From Patescibacteria group bacterium (GTDB taxonomy: Bacteria > Patescibacteriota > Patescibacteriia > 2-12-FULL-60-25): DNA of 64,000 nucleotides. Location of the stretch: positions 62,001 to 126,000 of the forward strand of contig JALNYW010000001.1 in the NCBI GenBank assembly GCA_023229665.1. The letters are read 5' to 3'. The notes under the pieces are model-generated. The model was given only the letters and a program-made list of their open reading frames with translations, did not search any database and had not been told where the DNA came from. Positions 23,657 through 33,800 of this stretch are shown here, one piece after another; the first letter of the stretch is position 1, and the number at the start of each line of letters is the position of its first letter. The translations under genes and the position numbers were made by a program.

Positions 23657-24049
23657 TTATCGGACGGGAATATGACGTTCTGCGCCGCGGATGGGAATGC
23701 GCACTTCGAGAATTCCATTTCGCAGGGAGGCATCGGCTTTTTCGGCGTAGACGTCCACGGGGAGGATGAGGGATCGGCTGAATGACCCCCAATAGCATTC
23801 GCGGTGGAACCAATCATCTTCGTTCATGATTTCTTCGTGTTCGCGCTGTCCGCGGATGGTCAGCAGGTCGCCGTTGACCGCGATATCGACGTCCTCGGGT
23901 TTCACGCCGGCCATGGTGGAGCGGATGACGAGGGCATCGCCGCGACGGAAGACGTCGAGCGCGAGTTGCCCTTCGTTCTGGCTCTGTTTCCAGTCAGGAA
24001 GAAAGGGTTCGGGGATCGCCTCGCGGTCCGGGGTGAACGAAAAACGCAT
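23657..24049 (-). CDS. Small heat-shock protein (Hsp20/alpha-crystallin family)
   Basis: 130 residues from MRFSFTPDREAIPEPF. The alpha-crystallin domain reads VIRSTMAGVKPEDVDIAVNGDLLTIRGQREHEE, then GSFSRSLILPVDVYAEKADASLRNGILEVRIPI, ending in a short tail. ATP-independent holdase chaperone. The promoter TTGGAA-17-TATACT ends six bases before the ATG, so the message is leaderless. Heads the small operon with the VanW gene. Confidence 0.92.
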   Translation of the reverse strand: MRFSFTPDREAIPEPFLPDWKQSQNEGQLALDVFRRGDALVIRSTMAGVKPEDVDIAVNGDLLTIRGQREHEEIMNEDDWFHRECYWGSFSRSLILPVDVYAEKADASLRNGILEVRIPIRGAERHIPVR

Positions 24050-24055
24050 GGGCCG

Positions 24056-24084
24056 AGTATATCCCATTTTTTTGCGTATTCCAA
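24056..24084 (-). promoter_or_regulatory. Promoter of hsp20 (leaderless)
   Basis: TTGGAA (24079-24084), 17-base spacer, TATACT (24056-24061) on the minus strand; six bases to the ATG at 24049. Confidence 0.7.
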
Positions 24085-24119
24085 CTCCCAAAATCCACTT
24101 TCATTGCCGGAGACGCATG

Positions 24120-24128
24120 TGCTACACT
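24120..24128 (+). promoter_or_regulatory. Extended -10 (TGCTACACT) of the 24135 operon
   Basis: TGc plus TACACT, exactly six bases before the ATG at 24135. It drives the operon containing the giant exoprotein. Confidence 0.6.
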
Positions 24129-24134
24129 AAGCCC

Positions 24135-24860
24135 ATGGCATTTGGCCCGTTTGATCGTGTCCGTGACCGCTGGCGACAGTGGCCTGAGGAGACGCGTTTC
24201 TCCCTCGGGGTTCTTGGGACATGCGGCGCGGCCGTGCTCGTGCTTTCGACGGTGTACTTTCGTTCCAACATCACGTCGCCATTCCGTGTCCCGACGGCGA
24301 CGCTCACCAATGCGCGCAACGCGATCAAGGAGATCAACCTCACTGATCGCACGCGCGATGCCGAGCGTCAGCGTGCCAAAGATACCGATCGCGACGGATT
24401 GAACGATTACGCCGAGCTCAACACGTACAAGACGTCTCCGTATCTCGCGGATACGGATTCGGACGCCATCGCCGACGCGATTGAAATCGCGCAGGGGAGT
24501 GATCCGAATTGTCCGGTCGGACAAACGTGTGGCGCCATCGCCAACGCGGACCTCCAGCCGGGATACAGCGTGAGCTCGTCATTTACGAATTTGTTGAACG
24601 CGACCAAGGTGCAGCCCGTCGGACCGGATGGAAACGTCACGTCCGGAACGGCGGCCGAAGAGTTCATCCGCACCGCCCCGGATCCGAGCGAGGTCACGCC
24701 TACCCAGGCCCGCGACCTGCTCATTGCGAGCGGTTTGATTCCCGCCGATCAGTTGGTCGGATTGAACGATGCCGGTCTCATCCAAATTTACCGCGCCACC
24801 TACGCCCAAGTGTTGAAAATCCGTGAAGGCCTGAAAAACCCCACCCAACCGACGCCCTAA
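24135..24860 (+). CDS. Membrane-anchored protein with calcium-binding loops
   Basis: 241 residues from MAFGPFDRVRDRW, the start set by a -10 six bases upstream. One transmembrane helix at ~28-46 (GVLGTCGAAVLVLSTVYF), then thrombospondin type 3-like Asp loops (DTDRDGLNDYAEL, DTDSDAIADAIEI) at ~85-120, and a soluble C-terminal helical region (TPTQARDLLIASGLIPADQL). Similar Asp-loop proteins in Patescibacteria sit at the cell surface. Nine bases separate it from the giant Cys-rich gene, so the two probably form one surface system. Confidence 0.7.
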   Translation: MAFGPFDRVRDRWRQWPEETRFSLGVLGTCGAAVLVLSTVYFRSNITSPFRVPTATLTNARNAIKEINLTDRTRDAERQRAKDTDRDGLNDYAELNTYKTSPYLADTDSDAIADAIEIAQGSDPNCPVGQTCGAIANADLQPGYSVSSSFTNLLNATKVQPVGPDGNVTSGTAAEEFIRTAPDPSEVTPTQARDLLIASGLIPADQLVGLNDAGLIQIYRATYAQVLKIREGLKNPTQPTP

Positions 24861-24869
24861 CCTATATAT

Positions 24870-27800
24870 ATGTCGAGCCGACGCCCTTTTTACCGCCGCA
24901 TCGCCGCCGCCTTCCTGACGGTGCTGGTATGTGGAACGTTCATCGCGAGTCCGCTCGCGACGCGCGTGGTCAACGCCCAGGCCGTCACGGTCGTGGGGAA
25001 CGTGCCGGACGACATCGGCCGCGTCCTTGATCAGATCCTGACCCAGCTCGTGCGCGCAGGTACCGTAGCGTTGTTTAACGCCGCTCAAACGTTTTTGGGA
25101 CAGCTCGCGTATGACGCCGCCACCTATATCGCATCGGGCGGCAAGGGGCAGAACGCGTTAACGCAGGCAAAATCTCCCGGCGACTATTTCGGGCAGGTCG
25201 GCCAGGATGCCTTGGGCTCCGCGATCGGATCATTGTCGGATGACTTTTTTGAATCGAATATCGGTTTTGACCTGTGTCAGCCAAGCGCGAACAACCTTTT
25301 GAACCTCCAGCTGTCTTTGGGCAGCTTCTTGCCAAGCAGCAACTCGGCGTTCAGCCGGCCGCGTCCCAACTGTAGCTTCCAACAAATCGTTTCCAACTGG
25401 GATACGTTTGCCACGACCTTGTCTGGAGATCAGTTGCTGCGGAATATCAGCGCCAACTTTAATACGCACTCAAACGACGTCGGCGCTTCGCTCCAGATTT
25501 TTGGCCGCACGGCCATCAAGGTGGATACGGGAATCAGCAAAGCCGTGGCCGACCGTGGCGAAGACGGCGCTTTTAAGGGCGTGACCGACGTCGTGTCAGG
25601 AAACGTGCGCACGCCGGCCTCGCTCATCGCCGAACAGACGCAAGAACAGCTCGTCGAAGGTCCGAACCGCGATGAAGGCGCACGCCGGAACGCCATTCTT
25701 TCGTCCGCCGCCGATCAGGGTATCGTGCAATTGGCCGTGTACACGGCTTCGATGTTCATCAACACCCTTGGTTCCAAGTTGATGGGGCGCATTTTGGAAA
25801 AGGGTCTTATCAATGCGTTTGATTTCAGTGACCTTGAACAGCAGACCGGCGTCGCCAACGCGAATCCGGACGCGATTCCGTCGCGCAGCCGTGCGGATGC
25901 GCGCCGCGCCAACGTATCGTTACGTGAAGTGAACCTCATCCGCCAAAGCAATATTGAAATCGTGTCGGAATTGATCGCGTGTCCGGACGTGCGCGGAACG
26001 TGGAACTGCGTCATGGACCAGCAGCTCGCCCAAGCCGTGCAGGGAAACGCGTGTGACAACGGCCCGTGTACCATCAACAAGGCGCTTGATCGCGGGTTGA
26101 TGAAAGGGGATTGGAAGCTGTACCCGGATTCGATGGTCCGCCAGAACCAGGACCGTAATTGCTACAACCAGGCATATTGCGCGGGCAACCTGCGAAAAAT
26201 GCGTTTGATGCGCATTGTTCCGGTCGGTTTGGAGTTTGCCGCGAATTCGGATGAGAACATCGAACGCTGCGCATCCGCGGCGGGTTGCGTTTCCTTGAAG
26301 GAATTGGTGGATAATTTCAGCAACTGTTCGGTGACCGGCGAGCGCGACGCCGAGCATCCCTGGTGTAAGCTCGTCGATCCGAGCTGGGTGCTCACGACGT
26401 TCGAACAACAGTGCCGCTTGACCGGCTTCGGCGACCAATTGATTTCCGACCGTTTGGGACAGCGCAAAGAGGAGTGCAGTGATATCCAGACCTGTTTGAA
26501 GCGGAACGATAAAGGCGAGTGTGTGGGCGGATTCGGCTACTGCGTCGCGGAAAAGACGGTGTACCGTTTCAAAGGCGACGAATGTTCCGTGCAATCGGCA
26601 AGCTGCCGCAACTTCACGACCCGCGCGGGCCAGAACGTGTCCTATCTCCGCAACACCGTGGATTACGGCGTATGTTCGGCGGATAACGTCGGCTGTCTCG
26701 GATATGCCACGCTCCGCCGCCCGGACGGTTCATGGATTGAAGCCGCGAGCAGCACGATCTATTTCGATCAGACGTTGAAACCGTGTGGCGCGAACGATGA
26801 AGGGTGTACGCGTTTGTTGGCCGCCGAAGTCGGTGGCGCGTCTTTGAACCTGTTAACCAACGCTTCATTCGAGCGTACGTCCGGCGCTCCGCTTCAGCTC
26901 GTCGCCTGGTCTTCGGTTCCGGCCGGCGCATTTACGCCGACGGCATTGCCGGCCGGCTCGAATGGCGCGAACGGAACGCAGGCCTTGAGCCTCACGGCCG
27001 GTTCCGAATATTTCCAGCGAATTCCCGCTGCCCCGGGCCGCGTCATGACGCTGTCCGTCTTTGCTCGTACGACGCCTGGAGCCACTTCGCAAAGCGTGAA
27101 CGCGGCGATCAACCAGTTTACGGATGATACGTTCTCGGCCGGCTCGCGTATTTCCGGCGCGTATTCCGGAGCCTCCGCGCTGTTCAAGAGCCCGTCCTGT
27201 TTGGCGAGCGTGTCCGATCCGGCAGCCGGAAGCACCACATACGGTTCGGATTGGCGCCGCTTCGAATGTTCATTCCTGACGGCTCCGGCCACGCGCTTTA
27301 TCGAATTGCGCGTGACGGGTTCGAATACCTTCGTGGACGCGGTTCAGTTGGAAGAGGGTCAGTTTGCCACCAATTATCTTGATGGCGCCAACAATGCCTT
27401 ACCGGTTGTTTATATGAAGGTCGCGCCGGATGATTTCCAGTGTACGGGCGCGGAATCCGACCCGGACTCCTGTGATAAGTTCGCGCGCGTGTGCCGCCAG
27501 GTGGATGCGGGTTGTCAGGGATATACCGATGGCACCGCCGCCCCGGAAGTTCCGGCTATCCTGTCTTCCAATGATTTGTGTCCGGCACAGTGTGTCGGAT
27601 ACGCGGAATACCGTAAGCAAGGCGCGGCGTTCGATTTGGTCGTGGATGCGGACGCGCGCTTCAACGACGCTTCCGATGACGGCAAGGCGTACTTCATCCC
27701 GTCCACGGCCACACAGTGCCGCCAGGAAGATGTCGGTTGTGAAATCTTCACCAACCTTGAAGCCGCTGCCGCCGGCGGTGAACAGACCGCGGCCTATAGC

Positions 27801-30800
27801 TACCTGCGTTTGTGTGAGCGTCCGGATTCGACCCTGAGCCAGACCTATTTCACGTGGGAAGGTTCGGAAGCGGCCGGATATCAGCTCCGCACCTGGAGTT
27901 TAATGAGCTCAGCCGGCGAAGGTTCCGGCCCGCGCATCGTGGCCCGCCGCGGACCGGACGGGACGTTCAAGGATCCGGCGACGTGTGACGAGGGATTGTG
28001 GCGCACGGGTTTGGATGCCGATTGCCGCCAATTCTATGACCGTGCCGGCCGTGTCTTCTACGCGTTCTATTCGCAAACCGTGCTTTCTTCCGCGGATTGT
28101 AAGCCGTTCCGCTTGAGCGGCCGTGTGAATGCGGACGATTGTTCCAAAACCGGCGGTAATTTCAACGTGACGACCGGCGAATGTAGCTATAACGCGATGC
28201 CGAGCGAAAGCCGCAGCTGTAACGTGCAATTCGCCGGGTGCCGCGCGTATGCCGGCGCCGGATCAGGCGGTTCGTTTCTGTCGGTCAACGAAAATTTCCG
28301 TTCCGGTCCCGGCAGCTTTACCGCCTCGGTTGGCCCGGCGACCTCGCCCGAATCCTTGCTCGTAGGCGACCAGTCATTGCGTCTGCAGTCGGGCGGCGGT
28401 TCGTCATTGACCACCCAGGTCTCCTTCGAATCAGCTCCGGGCGATTTGTTCCGCGTTTCGTTCTGGGCCAAGGGCGTTGGTACGGGTTCGACGCTGACGC
28501 TTCAAGTTCGCAATGCTGACGTGGCCGGCTCCGCGCCGATTACGGTCGGAGTCGCGAACTTATCCGGTGACTGGCAGCGCTACAGCTTCGGCCTTTTCGG
28601 CGGATATGCAGGCGCGACCAACTCGTCATTGTCCTGGACGTTGGCCGGTCCCGGCACGCCCATCGCGTTTTTGGATGAAGTCCGCGTCGAGCGTGTCCGC
28701 GATACGGCCTATGTCGTAAGAGACAGCTGGGAAACTCCGGCCGAATGTGACCAGACCTTCTCCGGCATTCCGGAACCGCAGGCCATGTTGGGCTGCCGCC
28801 AATATACGGATCGCTTCCAGAACCGGGTCAACGCGGCCCGCTTTACGCGCTTGTGCCGCCAAGAGGCCATCGGTTGTCGCGCCTTCGTGGATACGCGCAA
28901 CTCTGACGCATCCGATGCCCAAACATTCGTGAGCGGCGATGAAGCTCCGGTGGCACGCCGCACCTTCAGCGCGACGGAAACGCCGACCGCGGCCGACTTC
29001 TTCCCGTCCACGACAACGACGCGTCCGGCTGACCGCATGGTGTATCTCGTGTACGAGACGTCCAAGCTGTGTCAGTCCGAAAACATGTCATGCCGCGCGT
29101 TCGGTAAGCCGAAGTACTCGCTCGACCGTTCGGAAATCGAATCCTACGAAACCATCTATATTAAGGATGACATCACCGCGTATGGCCAGGCCATGTGCCG
29201 TCCGTCCGAGGAATTCTGTGAAGAGTTCAGCTACCAGGGCGCGAAGGATTACTTCAAGGATCCGAGCGACAAGGTGTGTGAATACCGCGAGAGCGTGCGT
29301 TTGAACGCCTTTGACTTCTTGGATTCCGCGACGGGGGATTATAACCCGCCTGAATTCGAATTCTTGGCCGAAGGTACCTATTCCGGTTGGTTCCGCAAAG
29401 AGGGGAATGTGCCGTGTTATCCGGCGAACCTGCAAAGCGGAAATTTCTTCGGCCTTCCGAAGCGTGGCGATGAGCCGTATACCGGTTGGGTCGGCCTCTG
29501 TTTGCCGGAGAACGGAGAGTGTACGGAGTTCCGCGATCCGAATGACACGAGCGATCCGCAATTCCGCACCGGCCGTCCGTATTATTTCGTTGATAACAGC
29601 AAGCTGGATAAGTCCACCTGTTCCGGCAACGTGGACCAGGGCGCCGGTTGTATCCTCCTGCGCAACCAGAGCAATCCGGTCTTGAACTACAGCTCATTGG
29701 CGACGGACCTTGCTTACCGTGAGAATAACTTCCGCGCCGTACAGCCGATTGATTGCGTGGCCGATCCGAATAACCAATTCTGCCAAGGCCGCTGTAGCGG
29801 TACCAAGGTGACGCGTTTGTCGCCCTTGTCGACGCCGGTTTCGACGCCGTATGTCGGCAATGCCTGTGAATTGGACACTGACTGCGTGCTTCCTTCCGAA
29901 CCGGCCGGTTGTACCGGTACGGGCTGTACCGTCACGTATAACGTTTCGTGCGTCACGCCGCAGAACGACGCGAACGTCCTTGTGAAGGTGAATACCGACC
30001 GCGACTGTTCCCAGTGGCTCGGTTGTCAGAGCGCGGAAACGGTTTTCGATCCGGTGACCAACCAATATAAGGATGTCTGTACGAATTTAGCCTTGTGCAA
30101 CAAGACCACGGATACGCCGGGAGACATTTTCTGCGCGAATTACGTGGATCGCAACAACCCGTCCATTGAGCCCATCCTGACCCAGGGCAAGTATTTTGAC
30201 GCGACTAACTACGCTTCCCGTCAGACGGGTTTGGGCCAGAACGATTATTCCGGTTACTCCATCCCGAACAGCTTCCAGGTGCCGGATACCGTCGTGACCC
30301 GCGTCGGCGTGGATGGCGCCTTGACCGTGGATGAAAACGAAAACCGTTTTGCCCGTGATTACCGCTTGGCGGCCGTTGCGCGCATTCCGGTGAACGTCAT
30401 CGGCGCTCCGGATGCGAGCGGCGCACGACCGTTGAGCGCGAACCCGGCCCCGAATGAAGCGCGTGTCTTGGATACGACCCCGCTCGGTCTGGCGAATCCG
30501 GGACTCCGTTTGTGTCAGCATGTCGGCTCCGGTATCGTCGGGTATTATCGCGACGCCGACCGCGATGCCGCGACCCGAACGAGTCCGAGAACCTTCTTCA
30601 ACTGCTATTTGCCGCTCCGCCGCGAATCCGAAGCGTATAATTTCCAAAATATCGCCGGCACCTTCGGCCTTGAGGATCCGCGCATTGATGCGGTCTTGGC
30701 CAAGGCCTATCCGGCTCCGGAATGCCGTGCCAACCCGGAGGCAGATTCTCCGTTCCCGACCAAATACGTCACGGGATGGGATTTCTCGACGAATCCGCCG

Positions 30801-33800
30801 AAACCGGTCTTGAAGATCAATGGCTACCTGAATGCCAACACGTGTGAATACGGCGAAGATTGTTCCTGTTCGTACAAGCGAGCGGATTACGAAATTCCGA
30901 CGCTCACCAAATTCTTCGGGACCTTGGCGAGCAATGTTCCGCCGGGCGTTTGTTTCGGCGGTCCGCGCAATGGCCAGTCCTGTATTCCGTCGGCCATCCT
31001 GAGCACGAGCGGAGGTTCTGCGGCCGTGCAGGGCGGGATCGCGGCAGCCAATGAGCAGCAATTGTGCGGCGCGCCGGAACAGGGCGGGCGCTGTATCGCC
31101 GCGACCAAGATCGAGGTGATCCGCGGCGTCTTCGGCCAGTGTTTGGAACGCGACTCCACGCGCATTCTCGGTGATGACCGTTCCGCGCAACCGTGTCTGA
31201 CCTGGAACCCGAACCCGATTTTGTTCGGAGAAAAAGATCCGTTCCACTTCCAGCCGACATCGGGTTACTTGCCGCCGCAAAACTCCGGTCAGTATTACTG
31301 CACCTCGCCGTCTCGTGCGCCTGTCTCGTTCAAGATGAGCCCGAACCACTTCCGCCGCTTCTACCAGGCTACGGATACGGCCTTCCCGCCCAACCGGAAT
31401 ACGTATCTTACGACCGATGATCCGAAACCCGGCAGACGTAATGGTACCGATTCGGCACAGCCGCATAGCACCCTCATTAACTACGCCCGCGATGGGCAGT
31501 CGTATGATCCGCCGCGTCCGCAGACTGATTTTCAGGGCGGGGTAGGCTCGTTCAACTTGGATTATTACGAAGCCCAGTTCGATCAGCACTCGGTCGCCCC
31601 GTACTATGCGGGCAAAATGTCGCGTATTGATTACGGTCCGCAATGGCTTGAAGACGACAACCGCTGCGCGCCGGACGAATGTGATTACATGAGCGCTTCG
31701 CTGGTCGAGGCTCATCCGATTTCCCACTATCCGTCCGCAAGCGATTGTCGTAATGCCTACAATGCCACAGGCGGCAACCAGCAGGGTGGCTCCTATCCGA
31801 CGGCCGTGCGCTTGGTGGATGCGGGGAATGGCTACACGGAAACGTTCTTCCGCATCAACGACAAGGAATTCGCGGAAGAATTGGGCGCGACCCAGCCGGT
31901 CGAATATGACCGTTTCTTGAGCGACAACGTCATCGGATACTTGCGCGCGACGCCGTCCCAGGGCGGAGGAACCGGTCTCTTGGGTTGTGGATACCAGGCG
32001 GCTTGGGCGGATAATATGCCGCCGGTTGACTACACGAATGCCGATTCGATCCGTCAGGGTGAACGTCAGTTCCGCGATGAGTTGGCTCGCAATTATGTGT
32101 CGTACATGACGCGCGGAAGCGAACAGGTACTGGGTACCGGCACGCCGGGAAGCGAACGGGCCATTAAGATGCCGTGTCTCGCGGTGGACAGCTATCCGAA
32201 CACGGGTGTCGGCGATCCGGATGATGGCGGCTCGGCGACGGATAATCCGTTCGTCGACGGCGATGGAAGCGGTCCGTCCGAGTGTTACTTCAAGTATTGG
32301 GAAACGGAATTCCAAGCCGAAGGCCAGCGTACATTCGATGGCATTTTCGCGCCGAACAGCGATACCGTCGTGCGTAACTTGAATGACATCCGTCGCAATG
32401 CGCAGACCGCGCGTTGTGAATCGGGCAAGCCGTATTTCGCCATCCGCGCGGTGTTCCAATCTCGTGACCAGAATACGGAATCCGCCGGGGTTGGTTCGAC
32501 TGTTGAGTCGAGCGAAGTTCGCGGTCCATGGCGTTTCGTCGGTTACTGGGTGTCCGCATGTGCGGGCAATGCGGGAAATGACCAGCGCTACATCTACATG
32601 GATTTGGAAGTCGGCGCCGCAAACGTGTGTACGGAATTGGCGGAAGTCCAAAGCAAGGGTTCGCGCCAAGATGCCGCCTTCACCGATCGCGTGTGGAGCC
32701 AGAGCGGGTTCCGCGAGCAGAGCATCGGCACGACCTATGGCGATGCCGCCTCTCCGTTCTCGAGTGCCATCAATACCGGTCCGGCCGGCAAGCAGCCGTT
32801 GTTCCAGAATGGTCAGGAGCTCGCGGGCTTCTCGCCGCGCAATCCGCCGACCTTCTTACAATCCGGCATTACCACGTACTACAAGGTCGCCCAGTATCCG
32901 CGTGACAAATGGGCCTATCTTACCAACCTGTTTGCCCGTGTGTACCGCGTCTACAATTTCCGTTACTACCCGGTAGCCCGTGGAGATTCAGCCTGTCTTT
33001 CCGGTCCGTTTAAGGGAACGAAGTGCAATGTCGTCGGCGGCGTGGATGAGGCGTGCAAGGTGGACGGCACGTGTATGAGGTCTTTGATGACGCCTTCGGA
33101 CGCGGCCGGATTGCTCTTGTGCAACCGTGGTCCGGCGACGGGCTTGGAATGTGAAAATGAAGCTCCTTGTAAGGCGGCCTCGTTCTCAGACGGTTCCGGA
33201 GGATTCACTTCATTGTTAAAGGGTTGTGCCGTCGCGACCGGGTGGACCCAAGTGGCCGGATCCGGGACGGCAGATACGTCCGATGACCGTTTCAACGGAC
33301 CGGGCGGAACCAGCCGAACCACCCAGCAAGCGGCCGACGATAACGGTTTTGCGTGCGCTTCAGGCAGCGTAAATACGGACGCCGGAAGCTGTACCGCCCT
33401 CTCATCGAATAGCACCGAATGTCCGACCCTGGTGACGGGAAGCTGTACCAATCCTCCCGGTGGATCTCCCGATTCCTTCTGTACCTTCACCAACCCCGCG
33501 TCCGACTTCACGGAAGAAGGTCTTTCCGGCCCGCCGTCCTTGCGCTGTCAGTCGAATGCCGATTGTAACTTCAACAATACGGATTACACGGCAGGTACCT
33601 GTAGCGCTCCGGATACGGTCTTGGTCGCACGATTGGGCCGTTGTGATGGTGGCTTGAAGCATGGCCAAATCTGTTTGAACCGTGATTCGGACTGTAATGT
33701 GAATTACGGAACGGCTTCGGAAGAAGATGCTATCAACCGTTCCTGTGGCTACGTGGACAGCCGCGCTCCGTCGTATATCCCGGTGGCTGCATGTACGACC

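Noticed and set aside
30087..32669. 860-codon open frame on the minus strand
   Set aside because: Antisense to the giant exoprotein. Its open frame follows from the codon bias of the sense gene; the product is rich in Arg/His/Ile without domain or start signals.
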